A DNA stretch of 27,398 nucleotides, from positions 1-27,398 of the forward strand of contig CANMCL010000004.1 in NCBI GenBank assembly GCA_947496345.1. The letters run 5' to 3'. Both the position numbers and the translations under genes were made by a program. A model generated the notes under the pieces. It made no database searches. It saw only the letters and a list, made by a program, of their open reading frames with translations, and was not told the DNA's origin. Every line of letters begins with the position of its first letter. The stretch's first letter is position 1. This DNA comes from Actinomycetota bacterium (GTDB lineage Bacteria; Actinomycetota; Actinomycetes; Nanopelagicales; Nanopelagicaceae). Positions 1-9,135 of this stretch are shown piece after piece.

Positions 1-108
1 ATGGTCGTTGCCGCTTGCGAAGTTGTTGTGGGGCTAGCAATTATTGTGACGATTTACCGTTCCCGTCGATCAGCATCTATTGATGACGCTAGTTTGTTGA
101 AGCGATAA
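1..108 (+). CDS. nuoK: NADH-quinone oxidoreductase subunit K, C-terminal fragment
   Basis: The window opens inside this gene. The reading frame from base 1 gives 35 residues ending in LLKR and a TAA stop two bases before the nuoL start. The visible piece is one hydrophobic helix ([19 protein letters not shown]) followed by a short basic tail, as expected for the last transmembrane helix of NuoK, a small proton-channel subunit of complex I with about 100 residues. The ATG at base 1 is an internal methionine, not the start. The identity rests mainly on position: nuoK directly precedes nuoL in complex I operons. The fragment alone is too short for certainty. Confidence 0.82.
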   Translation: MVVAACEVVVGLAIIVTIYRSRRSASIDDASLLKR

Positions 109-110
109 TT

Positions 111-2000
111 ATGGTTACTAACAGCGGACTTGTTTACTTAATCGCGCTCCCATTATTTGGTGCGGTTTCGCTTCTTCTTCTAGGTCGTCGTGCGGACAAA
201 TGGGGACACTTGCTTGCAACTGCGCTTTCTGCAGGTTCGTTTGCGGTCGGCTTATTCCAACTCTCACAAATGTTGGGTCGCGATGTCGAATCACGCCCGG
301 TCACGCAGAAGTTGTTTACTTGGATCAGCGTTGGTTCCTTTAACGTCGATGCATCCTTGTTGCTCGATCAACTCTCGATCTGTTTCGTTCTGCTCATCAC
401 CGGCGTAGGAACTCTCATCCACATCTATTCAATTTCCTATATGTCTCACGACCCTGATCGTCGTCGCTTCTTCGCATTTTTAAATCTTTTCATCGCTTCA
501 ATGTTGTTACTCGTTCTCGGTGACTCTTACTTAAATCTATATGTAGGTTGGGAAGGCGTGGGCCTTGCTTCATACCTATTGATTGGTTTCTGGAACCAGA
601 AAGCCGCTTATGCAACAGCCTCTAAAAAGGCCTTTGTTATGAACCGAATCGGTGATATGGGTCTTTCCTTTGCAATCATGATCGCCTTTGCCAGCCTCGG
701 AACAGTCTCCTTCAGCGGAGTCAAGGAAAAAGCAGAGTTTGCATCTGAAGCAACAATGACAGCTATCGGAATCATGTTGCTAGTTGCAGCAGTTGGTAAA
801 TCTGCACAATTCCCATTGCAGGCATGGCTTGGTGATGCGATGGCCGGTCCGACTCCAGTATCTGCACTTATCCATGCAGCGACAATGGTTACTGCGGGCG
901 TTTATCTAATTGTTCGCTCTAACTTTGTATTTGACGCCGCCCCAAATGCGCAACTTCTAGTTGTGATAGTCGGTGCAATTACTTTGATATTTGGTGCTCT
1001 AATCGGTACCGCAAAAGATGACATCAAGAAAGCACTCGCCGCTTCAACCATGTCGCAAATTGGTTACATGATTTTGGGCGCAGGCCTTGGACCTGCTGGT
1101 TATGCGTATGCAATTATGCACTTGATTACTCACGGCTTCTTTAAGGCCGGAATGTTCCTTGGTGCAGGTTCGGTTATGCACGGGATGAATGATCAAGTAA
1201 ATATGCGCAAGTACGGCGCACTTCGAAAATTTATGCCGATCACTTTTGTAACTTTCGGGTTTGGTTATCTAGCGATTATCGGTGTACCACCATTTGCTGG
1301 TTTCTACTCAAAAGATATGTTGATTGAAACTGCACTTAATGCGGGTGGAATAAAGGGAATTCTTTTAGGTGGAACCGCGCTGTTAGGTGCAGGAATAACT
1401 GCTTTCTATATGACCCGCGTAATGATTTTAACTTTCACTAGCCCAAAGCGCTGGGACGATAATCAACATCCGCACGAGTCACCAGCGTTAATGTGGATTC
1501 CAATGGCAATTCTCGCAATTGGTTCGGTTGTCTCGGGCTACTTGCTCCATCAAGGGAAAGCTTTCAAACATTGGTTAGAACCGCTCTTTGAAAAGCACGG
1601 CGAGCACACGGAATTACTGCCTCCGATCGTAGTTTCTGGGCTGGCCTTAACTATGGTTGCGATTGGTGTTGCAATTGCGATCATTAAGTATCAACTCTCT
1701 GAAGTCGATTCCGTGGCTCCCGAAAATGTTTCAGTCTTTACTCGCGCAGCCCGTCGCGACTTGTTGCAAGATGACGTTAACGAGGCTTTGTTTATGCGCC
1801 CAGGACAGGCACTTACTTCGGCTTTAGTTAAAGTAGATGAAAGCGTTGTTGACGGCGCAGTGCGAGGCATCGGTCAGATGGCGATCGGCTCTGGTTCATC
1901 ACTACGTAAATCTCAAACTGGATTTGTCCGTAGCTATGCAGCGTTAATTCTGGTTGGCGCAGCCGTGCTGATCGCAGCAATTTGGGTGGTCACACAATGA
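111..2000 (+). CDS. nuoL: NADH-quinone oxidoreductase subunit L
   Basis: This is the large antiporter-like proton-pumping subunit of complex I (NADH:quinone oxidoreductase, inner membrane). The product has 629 residues, normal for NuoL, and is a run of hydrophobic helices throughout. Family signatures are visible: [20 protein letters not shown] near residue 140 carries the conserved membrane glutamate, and the Proton_antipo_M core contains [20 protein letters not shown] with its loop lysines and histidines. A long C-terminal amphipathic and transmembrane extension (about residues 490-629) matches the lateral helix of NuoL. The ATG lies two bases after the nuoK stop, and the 3' end overlaps nuoM by four bases (ATGA), so translation is probably coupled within the nuo operon. 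Confidence 0.97.
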   Translation: MVTNSGLVYLIALPLFGAVSLLLLGRRADKWGHLLATALSAGSFAVGLFQLSQMLGRDVESRPVTQKLFTWISVGSFNVDASLLLDQLSICFVLLITGVGTLIHIYSISYMSHDPDRRRFFAFLNLFIASMLLLVLGDSYLNLYVGWEGVGLASYLLIGFWNQKAAYATASKKAFVMNRIGDMGLSFAIMIAFASLGTVSFSGVKEKAEFASEATMTAIGIMLLVAAVGKSAQFPLQAWLGDAMAGPTPVSALIHAATMVTAGVYLIVRSNFVFDAAPNAQLLVVIVGAITLIFGALIGTAKDDIKKALAASTMSQIGYMILGAGLGPAGYAYAIMHLITHGFFKAGMFLGAGSVMHGMNDQVNMRKYGALRKFMPITFVTFGFGYLAIIGVPPFAGFYSKDMLIETALNAGGIKGILLGGTALLGAGITAFYMTRVMILTFTSPKRWDDNQHPHESPALMWIPMAILAIGSVVSGYLLHQGKAFKHWLEPLFEKHGEHTELLPPIVVSGLALTMVAIGVAIAIIKYQLSEVDSVAPENVSVFTRAARRDLLQDDVNEALFMRPGQALTSALVKVDESVVDGAVRGIGQMAIGSGSSLRKSQTGFVRSYAALILVGAAVLIAAIWVVTQ

Positions 2001-3529
2001 ACCTTGCAAATATGAACTGGTTAACGCTTTCTATGTTGTTACCTTTACTTGGCACTGCAGCGCTGGCTTTCGCCCCAAAGGGTAATGTTTTGTTGACGAA
2101 GCAGATCGCACTTGCCACCACAGTATTAGTTGCTGTGGTTGGAATTCTGATGACCATTAACTTTGATTTCAATACACCTGGATTCCAGTTTGTGGAATCG
2201 CGTCCTTGGATTCCAGCTTTTGGTATCAACTATGCACTTGGCGTTGACGGTATCGCGCTTATTTTGATTCTTATGTCCGTGCTGTTAACCCCAATAGTCG
2301 TCATTGCCGGATGGAACGAATCTGAAGGCGGGCGATGGAGTGCGAAAACTTTCTATTCGCTAATTCTCGTTTTAGAAACAATGATGATTGGTGTATTTGC
2401 ATCTACCGATGTCTTCTTGTTCTACGTCTTCTTTGAGGCGATGTTGGTTCCGGTTTACTTCCTGATTGGTGGATTTGGCTCCGGCGAACGCGCAGCAGCG
2501 GCAGTTAAATTCTTGCTCTATAGCCTTTTCGGTGGCCTCTTGATGTTGGCATCTATTGTCGGCATCTTTGTTATGTCAACGCGTTATGGCAACCGAACAT
2601 TCGACATAACAACTCTTGCTGGTCTGCATACAGTTCTCACTCCAATGATGGAGAACGTCTTATTCCTTGGCTTCTTTATTGCCTTTGCTATTAAAGCCCC
2701 ACTTTGGCCGATGCACACCTGGCTTCCTGATGCCGCAAAGTCAGCAACCCCAGGTACATCAGTATTGCTTTTGGGCGTGCTCGATAAAGTCGGAACATTT
2801 GGAATGATCCGTTACTGCCTCACACTGTTTCCAGATGCGAGCAAAACTTTTACGCCATTAATTATTACCCTTGCCGTGATCTCAATTCTTTACGGAGCGT
2901 TCTTGGCGATTGGCGCAAAAGACATCAAACGCCTGATTGCCTACACTTCAATTTCACACTTCGGTTTCATCACGATGGGCATCTTTGCGATGACTACGCA
3001 AGGACTTTCTGGGGCAACTCTTTATATGTTTAACCACGGATTCTCGACTGCAGCGCTCTTCTTGATTGCCGGCTTTATGATCTTGCGTCGCAAATCTTCA
3101 ACCATTGCAGATTTTGGCGGTCTGCAAAGAGTGACTCCGATAATGGCGTGGACTTTCTTTATTGCAGGTTTGTCCAGCTTGGCACTTCCTGGTCTTTCCA
3201 GTTTCGTGAGTGAATTCTTAGTTCTAGTCGGAACCTTTACTCGTTATCCAGTTGCTGCAGTAATTGCCACCTTCGGAATTGTTCTGGCTGCGCTCTACAT
3301 CCTGATTCCAGTTCAGCGCGCATTACACGGTCCAACGACTCCTGGAAATGAGAATTTACCTGATCTGACTTTGCGTGAGAAAGTTGCGATCGCTCCAGTT
3401 ATTGCGATTATCGTGGCTCTAGGTTTCTACCCTTCTCCAGTGCTGAACATTATTAATCCGGCTGCAACAACTGTAATTACACAACAAGGATTTACCGATC
3501 CTGCTCCAACAATTAGTGAGGGCAAGTAA
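1997..3529 (+). CDS. nuoM: NADH-quinone oxidoreductase subunit M
   Basis: This is the second antiporter-like membrane subunit of complex I. The family core is clear: [20 protein letters not shown] carries the essential membrane glutamate, and [20 protein letters not shown] is the NuoM form of the conserved loop after the channel lysine. [19 protein letters not shown] follows. I chose the ATG at 1997, which overlaps the nuoL stop as ATGA and gives 510 residues. A longer in-frame reading from a TTG at 1982 adds five residues but has no ribosome binding site and is less likely. The gene ends in TAATG shared with nuoN. Confidence 0.97.
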   Translation: MNLANMNWLTLSMLLPLLGTAALAFAPKGNVLLTKQIALATTVLVAVVGILMTINFDFNTPGFQFVESRPWIPAFGINYALGVDGIALILILMSVLLTPIVVIAGWNESEGGRWSAKTFYSLILVLETMMIGVFASTDVFLFYVFFEAMLVPVYFLIGGFGSGERAAAAVKFLLYSLFGGLLMLASIVGIFVMSTRYGNRTFDITTLAGLHTVLTPMMENVLFLGFFIAFAIKAPLWPMHTWLPDAAKSATPGTSVLLLGVLDKVGTFGMIRYCLTLFPDASKTFTPLIITLAVISILYGAFLAIGAKDIKRLIAYTSISHFGFITMGIFAMTTQGLSGATLYMFNHGFSTAALFLIAGFMILRRKSSTIADFGGLQRVTPIMAWTFFIAGLSSLALPGLSSFVSEFLVLVGTFTRYPVAAVIATFGIVLAALYILIPVQRALHGPTTPGNENLPDLTLREKVAIAPVIAIIVALGFYPSPVLNIINPAATTVITQQGFTDPAPTISEGK

Positions 3530-5049
3530 TGATTGACTTTGTATCGCCAACTCTTGAGTATGCACTTCTTACTCCGATGCTTATCGTTCTCGCCGGAGCG
3601 CTTATCGGTGTACTAATTGAAGCGTTCGCACCTCGCTCAGCCCGAGCAAGTTCACAGCTCTTTATTACTTTGACCGCGCTCGTTCTTTCACTTGCTTCAG
3701 TAATCCGCCTACGAAACAGCTCTTCAACAACTGCTGCCATGGAGTCAGTGACCTTCGATGGCGCAGGTATGTTGCTGCAAGCATCAATTCTGGTGATTTC
3801 AATAATTGCAGTCTTACTGCTTGCTGATCAGGAGAATTTCACAGCACTCGCATCAGCCCTTCCTGGTTCAGATGAAGAACGCGCTTCTTTGCAGAAAGAT
3901 TTAAGAGTCACTGAGATTTATCCGCTGACCCTATTTGCAGTAGCCGGAATGATGCTCTTCCCAGTAGCAACTGATCTCATAACGCTCTTTGTTGCACTCG
4001 AAGTGCTCTCACTTCCACTTTACTTATTGGCAGGACTTTCACGACGCCGCCGCTTGATGTCACAAGAGGCAGCACTTAAGTACTTCTTGCTTGGCGCATT
4101 CTCATCCGCATTCTTCTTGATGGGCGTTGCTTATCTCTATGGTTATTCAGCATCAACAACCTTTGCCGGAATTCATGCTGCAGTTGTTGGCGGTACAGGT
4201 AACGATATTTACCTACTTCTCGGGATCGCTTTTCTCTCTATTGGTTTACTCTTTAAAGTCGGAGCCGTCCCATTCCACGCTTGGTCTCCAGATGTTTACC
4301 AAGGCGCACCAACAGCAGTTACTGCATTTATGGCAGCGGCTACAAAGGTTGCGGCATTTGGCGCAATGCTGCGAATTTTCTACGTCTCATTCGCTGAGGC
4401 ATATTGGCAATGGCGCCCAGCGCTGATCGCAATTGCGCTGATCACAATGGTCTTTGGTTCACTCGTTGCGATTGCACAGCGTGATGTTAAGCGCATGCTC
4501 GCTTACTCATCCATTGCGCACGCCGGTTTCTTGTTATCTGGTGTTATCGCGCTCAACAAATCTGGTTTAGATGCCTCAATCTTCTATCTCTTTGCATACG
4601 GCATTGCCACAGTTGGCGCATTTGGCGTTGTGACTTTAGTTCGAGATTCAGCTGGTGAAGTCACCGATCTAAATCGTTGGAGCGGTCTCGGCAAGCGTTC
4701 TCCTTGGGTAGCAACCGCTTTTGCTGGATTCTTACTCGCCTTCGCAGGTATTCCGCTTACCAGTGGATTTATTGGAAAGTTCTCTATCTTCTCTGCAGCA
4801 TACGAAAGTGGATCAACAGCGATCTTGATTACCGGTGTACTTTCATCGGCGATTGCAGCGTTCTTCTATATTCGTGTGATTGTTCTAATGTTCTTTAAAG
4901 ATCCAGTTGAAGATGGGACCAGCGTAGTTATTCCATCTGTTTACACACAGATTACAATCATAGTTTCATCGGTCGTGACTTTCGCACTTGGTATTTATCC
5001 AACGCCTTTGATTAACTTCATTCAAAGCACCGCCAGCTTCCTTCGCTAA
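3529..5049 (+). CDS. nuoN: NADH-quinone oxidoreductase subunit N
   Basis: This is the third antiporter-like subunit of complex I, in contact with the quinone-side membrane arm. It has 506 residues, usual for actinobacterial NuoN. Signatures include LFVALEVLSLPLYLLAGLSR with the membrane glutamate, KVGAVPFHAWSPDVYQGAPT with the key channel lysine, and AQRDVKRMLAYSSIAHAGF. The start codon overlaps the nuoM stop by one base (TAATG), and the stop overlaps the next gene in the same way. This completes the K-L-M-N tail of the nuo operon; the earlier subunits lie upstream of the window. Confidence 0.97.
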   Translation: MIDFVSPTLEYALLTPMLIVLAGALIGVLIEAFAPRSARASSQLFITLTALVLSLASVIRLRNSSSTTAAMESVTFDGAGMLLQASILVISIIAVLLLADQENFTALASALPGSDEERASLQKDLRVTEIYPLTLFAVAGMMLFPVATDLITLFVALEVLSLPLYLLAGLSRRRRLMSQEAALKYFLLGAFSSAFFLMGVAYLYGYSASTTFAGIHAAVVGGTGNDIYLLLGIAFLSIGLLFKVGAVPFHAWSPDVYQGAPTAVTAFMAAATKVAAFGAMLRIFYVSFAEAYWQWRPALIAIALITMVFGSLVAIAQRDVKRMLAYSSIAHAGFLLSGVIALNKSGLDASIFYLFAYGIATVGAFGVVTLVRDSAGEVTDLNRWSGLGKRSPWVATAFAGFLLAFAGIPLTSGFIGKFSIFSAAYESGSTAILITGVLSSAIAAFFYIRVIVLMFFKDPVEDGTSVVIPSVYTQITIIVSSVVTFALGIYPTPLINFIQSTASFLR

Positions 5050-6038
5050 TGTCATCCTTCGGCATTCCAGATCTAGATCCCTCTTTAGAGGCTGATCTTG
5101 CTCTCGGCATGCAAGGCGTTGAAGAGTTGCTACGCGAACATATAAAAGGTGATTACCCGCTTGTTGAAGAAACTTCACGTCATTTAGTTGCTGCGGGAGG
5201 TAAGCGTTTACGCCCACTTCTAACACTGATCTCTTCGCACTTCGGTGACAGCACCCGCAAAGAGATAATTCCTGCCGCCGTTGTCTGCGAGTTAACTCAT
5301 CTAGCAACGCTTTACCACGATGATGTTATGGATGAAGCACCGCTACGTCGCGGTGTTGAGAGCGCGAATAATCGCTGGGGAAACACCATCGCAATTTTGA
5401 CCGGTGACTATCTCTTCTCAAAGGCATCAGATTTACTTGCAGACCTTGGACCTGAAGCAGTGCGCTTGCAAGCGCGTACATTCGAGCGCTTAGTTATCGG
5501 TCAAATTATGGAGACGCAAGGTCCACAAAATGGTGAAGATTCATTAGCTCATTACATGCGCGTGGTGGGGGATAAGACTGGTTCTTTGATTGCAACCAGC
5601 GCACGTTTCGGAGGACTGCTTTCAGGTGCACCACGCGAAATTACCGAGACGCTAACAAAATTTGGTGAACAAATTGGTATCGCCTTCCAATTGGCTGATG
5701 ATGTAATTGATATCGCCAGCGAATCAAATCAATCAGGCAAGACTCCTGGTACTGATTTACGTGAAGGTGTTCCAACTTTAGTCACACTAAATGTGATGGC
5801 ATCTGACAAGAGCGAAGATGCCGAATTACAGCAACTTTTAAGCGCACCAATTCACGATGAAGAGATAGTTCAGCAAGTATTACGAGCGCTACGCAACCAC
5901 GATGGATTGAGCCAAGCACGCGAACAGCTTGGTCAGGTTGCTAAACAAGCAAGAGCCGCTTTGGGTCCTTTGCCCGTCAACCCAGCAACTGGCGCACTCT
6001 TTTCGCTATGCGATGCTGTTATTGACCGCTCTGCCTGA
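5049..6038 (+). CDS. Long-chain polyprenyl diphosphate synthase (menaquinone side-chain type)
   Basis: This trans-isoprenyl diphosphate synthase condenses isopentenyl diphosphate onto an allylic primer. The 329 residues carry the substrate-binding motif GGKRLRP (50-56), the first Asp-rich motif DDVMD (91-95) and the second DDVID (217-221) with GKTPGTDLREG downstream. The residues four and five before the first motif are Thr and Ala, small side chains that normally allow a long product. Location directly after nuoN with a TAATG overlap, a known actinobacterial arrangement, suggests it makes the octa- or nonaprenyl tail of menaquinone, the electron acceptor of complex I. Chain length cannot be read from sequence alone. 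Its last 33 bases overlap the convergent rarD gene. Confidence 0.92.
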   Translation: MSSFGIPDLDPSLEADLALGMQGVEELLREHIKGDYPLVEETSRHLVAAGGKRLRPLLTLISSHFGDSTRKEIIPAAVVCELTHLATLYHDDVMDEAPLRRGVESANNRWGNTIAILTGDYLFSKASDLLADLGPEAVRLQARTFERLVIGQIMETQGPQNGEDSLAHYMRVVGDKTGSLIATSARFGGLLSGAPREITETLTKFGEQIGIAFQLADDVIDIASESNQSGKTPGTDLREGVPTLVTLNVMASDKSEDAELQQLLSAPIHDEEIVQQVLRALRNHDGLSQAREQLGQVAKQARAALGPLPVNPATGALFSLCDAVIDRSA

Positions 6039-6896
6039 ACGGACTAAGTCGTACGCTAAAACAAAGAGCGCAATCCAGATAATTACAAAACCAATCCATC
6101 GCGCTGTTGACATTACTTCGTGATTAACCCATACGCCAATGATAAAAGTCAGAGTTGGCGTGATGTATTGAAGCAGGCCAATTGTTGTTAGAGGTAAGCG
6201 AGTTGTAGAAGCGTTAAACAAAAGTAGCGGTATGGCGGTAACAGCGCCAGCGCTAACTAATAAGATTGTGAGGGATACCCCTTGGCCAAATTGACCTTCT
6301 CCTTTGGAGCCTAGAAATAATAGGTAAACGCAATATGGAATGAACGCGATCAACGTTTCGATCGCTAGCCCTTCAACGGCTCCTAAGTTAAGTTGCTTTT
6401 TAATTAATCCGTACGTTCCCCAGGAAAGAGCCACTCCAAAAGCAATCCAAGGCAGACGTCCATAATCAATTGTCAGAACAAGAACACCAATCGTCGCTAT
6501 TGAAACAGAGACCCATTGCATAAGGCGCATGCGCTCTTTAAGAAGGATTATTCCAAAGGCGATGGCGATAAGTGGGTTGATGTAATAACCGAGTGAGGCC
6601 TCAACCACGTGGCCGTTATTTGTAGCCCAGATGTAGATTAACCAGTTAATTGAAACTAAAATAGACGCTGTAAAGAGTTTAGCAGCGACTTTTGGGCGCT
6701 TAAAGGTAGCTAAAGTTGATTTAAGCGATTTAGTGATTGCAAGAATAATGAAACAAAAAACCATGGTCCAAACGGCGCGGTGTGAAACTATTTCTGGCGA
6801 TGTCGCTGGCTTGAGTAATGGCCAATAAAGTGGGAAAAGCCCCCAAAGCACATAGGCACCAAGCCCATAAACAAGGCCAAGTTTTTCTTTATTCAA
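6006..6896 (-). CDS. rarD: RarD/EamA-family permease
   Basis: This is a drug/metabolite-transporter superfamily membrane protein of 296 residues with about ten predicted helices in two EamA repeats. The N-terminus GLVYGLGAYVLWGLFPLYW is the RarD signature, and the helix 3 to 4 region (WATNNGHVVEASLGYYINPL) is also typical. The substrate of RarD proteins is not established; the chloramphenicol-sensitivity name is historical. The start is a TTG placed immediately after the TAA of yajQ, with no clear Shine-Dalgarno, so translation is probably coupled to yajQ. The 3' end overlaps the convergent polyprenyl synthase by 33 bases, leaving no room for a conventional terminator between them. Confidence 0.9.
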   Translation of the reverse strand: MNKEKLGLVYGLGAYVLWGLFPLYWPLLKPATSPEIVSHRAVWTMVFCFIILAITKSLKSTLATFKRPKVAAKLFTASILVSINWLIYIWATNNGHVVEASLGYYINPLIAIAFGIILLKERMRLMQWVSVSIATIGVLVLTIDYGRLPWIAFGVALSWGTYGLIKKQLNLGAVEGLAIETLIAFIPYCVYLLFLGSKGEGQFGQGVSLTILLVSAGAVTAIPLLLFNASTTRLPLTTIGLLQYITPTLTFIIGVWVNHEVMSTARWIGFVIIWIALFVLAYDLVRSGRAVNNSIA

Positions 6897-7385
6897 TTAA
6901 CGAAAATTCACAAATTGAACAGCGAAATCCCATTTGCCTTCTTTGATCATCGCCATCGTTGTTTGCAGATCATCACGACTCTTGCTGGTTACACGCAGTT
7001 CATCGCCTTGAATCTGTGACTTAACTGATTTTGGGCCCTCATCGCGTAAGAATTTTGCAATCTTCTTGGCATTCTCTGTTGAGATACCTTCCTTTAGCGG
7101 ACAAGAGATCTTGTAGATCTTTCCAGAAAGTTGTGGTTCGGCTGGATCGATGTGCTTTAGAGAAACTCCGCGTTTAATCATCTTATCTTTTACGACATCT
7201 AGGGTTGCCTTAGCCCGCTCTTCGGTATCGGCTTCAATGTTTATCTTCTCGCCTGCCATCTCAATTTTGGCACCAGTGTTTTTGAAGTCAAAACGAGTAT
7301 CGATCTCGCGGATCGCTTGGTTGATTGCATTATCAAGTTCCATGCGATCAATCTTTGAAACAACGTCGAAACTGCTATCAGCCAT
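6897..7385 (-). CDS. yajQ: YajQ-family (DUF520) nucleotide-binding protein
   Basis: This is a cytoplasmic protein of 162 residues, the normal length for the YajQ/DUF520 family. The N-terminal [20 protein letters not shown] and the motifs RFDFKNTG and [20 protein letters not shown] are diagnostic. Family members bind nucleotides, and one in Xanthomonas is a c-di-GMP effector; the role here is unknown. I chose the ATG at 7383-7385 because a strong AAAAGGAGGG Shine-Dalgarno sits about eight bases before it and the family begins at this Met. A longer open frame upstream to 7472 has no such support. It is the first gene of a two-gene minus-strand unit with rarD. Confidence 0.95.
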   Translation of the reverse strand: MADSSFDVVSKIDRMELDNAINQAIREIDTRFDFKNTGAKIEMAGEKINIEADTEERAKATLDVVKDKMIKRGVSLKHIDPAEPQLSGKIYKISCPLKEGISTENAKKIAKFLRDEGPKSVKSQIQGDELRVTSKSRDDLQTTMAMIKEGKWDFAVQFVNFR

Positions 7386-7475
7386 GGCTGGCCCTCCTTT
7401 TGCGAACGGATATAAAATATCCCGGTATGTGACAAGGTTATCGCTATCAAGGAAAATAATGAAGTTCACCACGGA

Positions 7476-7481
7476 TAGACT
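7476..7481 (+). promoter_or_regulatory. Putative leaderless -10 element of copC
   Basis: The hexamer TAGACT fits the TANNNT consensus and ends six bases before the copC ATG at 7488. No Shine-Dalgarno is visible before that ATG, so a leaderless transcript starting at or next to the ATG is plausible. I see no good -35 at 17 bases. Confidence 0.4.
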
Positions 7482-7487
7482 GCAAGC

Positions 7488-8009
7488 ATGAAGATACTTA
7501 AGTTGCTACTTACGGCAGGAGTATTAGCGGTCTCTTTAGTCGCGCTACCAGCCTCTGCGCATACGGTATTAGTAAGTGCGGATCCAGCGATAGATTCAAC
7601 AATAATTGCTTTGCCTCCCACAATCTCGCTTACTTTTGCAGAGGAATTAGTTGCAATTGGAGATTCAAATTCAATCTCAGTGATAGATGAAATTGGTAAG
7701 GAGCTAACTTCTGGAAAACCTGAAGTATCTGGCGCAGTACTGTCCATAAATCTGGAAGCTTCGGATGTTACTGGCTTAATCAAAGTGGAATATCGAGCTG
7801 TGGCGGCTGATGGCCACGTAATTACAGGCGATTATAAATTCACGGTTTCACCAATGGCTATTTCGGAGACCGCTACAAAAACTTCAGAAGAGATTGTGCC
7901 CACGAGCGAATCTGGAAATAAAATTTCCATTTATTTAATTCTTAGCGCTACTTTGGTTGTCGGCGGAGGATTAGTTCTCTTCTTTATATGGAAAAGACAG
8001 TCTAAATAG
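7488..8009 (+). CDS. copC: CopC-domain periplasmic/cell-surface copper protein, membrane anchored
   Basis: This is an exported protein of 173 residues. The signal peptide (about 1-24) ends in PASA, so the mature chain starts with His25. It continues as a CopC/YobA beta-sandwich ([42 protein letters not shown]). CopC proteins bind Cu(II) through the N-terminal amine and His plus an Asp-x-His pair; here these correspond to His25 and Asp108/His110, all present. There is no Met-rich Cu(I) site. A Ser/Thr-rich linker leads to a transmembrane helix (about 147-168) and the basic tail KRQSK, the usual actinobacterial architecture. No copD is adjacent. It is divergent from yajQ across about 100 bases. 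The copper-binding role follows from family and residues; whether it serves supply or resistance is unknown. Confidence 0.88.
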   Translation: MKILKLLLTAGVLAVSLVALPASAHTVLVSADPAIDSTIIALPPTISLTFAEELVAIGDSNSISVIDEIGKELTSGKPEVSGAVLSINLEASDVTGLIKVEYRAVAADGHVITGDYKFTVSPMAISETATKTSEEIVPTSESGNKISIYLILSATLVVGGGLVLFFIWKRQSK

Positions 8010-8011
8010 CC

Positions 8012-8042
8012 GATTACCCCTCAATAATAAATTGAGGTAATC
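8012..8042 (+). terminator. Inverted repeat after copC, possible terminator
   Basis: GATTA-(CC)-CCTCAA pairs with TTGAGG-TAATC around a seven-base AT loop, an 11 bp stem with two bulged C. It starts two bases after the copC stop. No T-run follows, so it is a weak intrinsic terminator at best. The 3' arm also contains TAATCT, which could serve as the -10 of a promoter for the tRNA-Tyr gene 27 bases downstream, so the element may be dual or only regulatory. Confidence 0.35.
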
Positions 8043-8069
8043 TAGCGCCCGCCGTAAAAGAATGACCCT

Positions 8070-8154
8070 GGCGGGTTGCCCGAGCGGCCAATGGGAGGGG
8101 ACTGTAAATCCCCCGGCTCTGCCTTCGAAGGTTCAAATCCTTCACCCGCCACCA
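8070..8154 (+). tRNA. tRNA-Tyr (anticodon GTA), CCA encoded
   Basis: An 85-base type II tRNA. The acceptor stem GGCGGGT (8070-8076) pairs with ACCCGCC (8144-8150), followed by discriminator A and a genomically encoded CCA (8152-8154). The anticodon loop CTGTAAA gives GTA. A long variable arm (CCGGCTCTGCCTTCG region) and the T-arm AAGG-TTCAAAT-CCTT fit tRNA-Tyr of bacteria. Both other tRNAs in the window lack encoded CCA. Confidence 0.95.
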
Positions 8155-8219
8155 GTGTTATAGCTTCATCACTCTTGCGATCTTCGCACAAGTGTTTATG
8201 TATTTTCGGAAAGCTTATA

Positions 8220-9071
8220 TTGAAAAATCTAGCCTCCATCTTCAGAGATAAAATCAGACTGCTTCTTATCGTCTTTGCACTGATAGTAGGTGGAATTGGA
8301 GCACAGACAATTAGCTTGCTCGATAATTCATCAGTGGATTCTTTACCGTGTATTAACTCAACAACAAAAGTTATCACCAACCCTGGAACATCAAGATGTC
8401 CAAAGGGAAGCGAGCGACTTGATCCTGGAGCACAAGGCGCGGATGGCGCAAGCGGCGGAAAGATTACTGAGTTATCGATATGCGGAAGTAGCGGTACATC
8501 ACTCTGTAAAATTGGCTCCAAAGGCCCTGGCGGTGGATTAATCTTTTTTGTTGACTACAACGATCAGTCCCCAGACTTTAACTATCTTGAGGCGGCACCG
8601 ACAGATGGAGTATTTGCCTCTTCTGCCACAACAGGCGTATGGGCTACAACTTTGGAAAAGTGTGGCGCATTAAGCAATGCCAATTGCCAATTGAACTCCA
8701 TCTACACCCAAACAGGCGTTGCCTTAGCAACAGTTAACGGCCTCCATAGCGGATTGTTTGGCGGTCAGGCAGCAACTGACGCCATCGTCGCAAAACATTC
8801 TGGAGTCGCAAAGAATTCTTATGCTGCAGGTGTTGCAGATGATTACTCTACGGCGACTAAAAGTGATTATTACTTGCCAACTAAAGATGAGATTATGATC
8901 ATGCAGAAAAATCTCAACGAAGAAGGTCTTGGAGTGTTCGCAGGAAACCTTTATTGGTCCTCGTCTGAGAGTGATGCGACCATCGCGTGGTCCCATTTTT
9001 TCAATGGCGGCTTCCTGACGAGCAACTATAAGGACTTCAGCGGTTTCGTTCGGCCGGTGCGAGCTTTTTAA
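8220..9071 (+). CDS. Membrane-anchored Lcl_C (DUF1566)-domain protein with Gly-rich spacer
   Basis: The open frame extends back into the tRNA, so the true start lies downstream. The TTG at 8220 has GGAAAG seven bases ahead and gives 283 residues. An N-terminal basic segment and hydrophobic helix (IRLLLIVFALIVGGIGA) form an export or anchor signal. A short Cys-containing stretch and collagen-like triplets (GAQGADGASGG) follow. The rest is an Lcl_C/DUF1566-like domain: GPGGGLIFFVDY, YLEAAP, YYLPTKDEIMIM, LYWSSSES and the terminal GFVRPVRAF. Such domains occur in secreted and cell-surface proteins and resemble lectin-like folds; ligand and role are unknown. An imperfect hairpin (ACACCG/CGGTGT, 9071-9103) follows the stop but has no T-run. 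Confidence 0.82.
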   Translation: MKNLASIFRDKIRLLLIVFALIVGGIGAQTISLLDNSSVDSLPCINSTTKVITNPGTSRCPKGSERLDPGAQGADGASGGKITELSICGSSGTSLCKIGSKGPGGGLIFFVDYNDQSPDFNYLEAAPTDGVFASSATTGVWATTLEKCGALSNANCQLNSIYTQTGVALATVNGLHSGLFGGQAATDAIVAKHSGVAKNSYAAGVADDYSTATKSDYYLPTKDEIMIMQKNLNEEGLGVFAGNLYWSSSESDATIAWSHFFNGGFLTSNYKDFSGFVRPVRAF

Positions 9072-9135
9072 CACCGGATCTATGTTGCAGAAGAGTTCGG
9101 TGTAGTACTGTAATGACAAAGCCGAAAAGGAAGAT

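Noticed and set aside
8130..8154. Attachment site for an integrated element at the tRNA-Tyr 3' end
   Set aside because: No second copy of the tRNA-Tyr 3' end and no integrase were found; the similar T-arm in tRNA-Met is ordinary tRNA similarity.
8076..8219. Upstream extension of the Lcl_C gene into tRNA-Tyr
   Set aside because: The extension translates the tRNA itself; the TTG at 8220 has a proper Shine-Dalgarno and places the signal helix at the N-terminus.
8042..8521. Minus-strand open frame of 159 codons
   Set aside because: It runs antisense through tRNA-Tyr and the Lcl_C gene, has no ribosome binding site and no family pattern.
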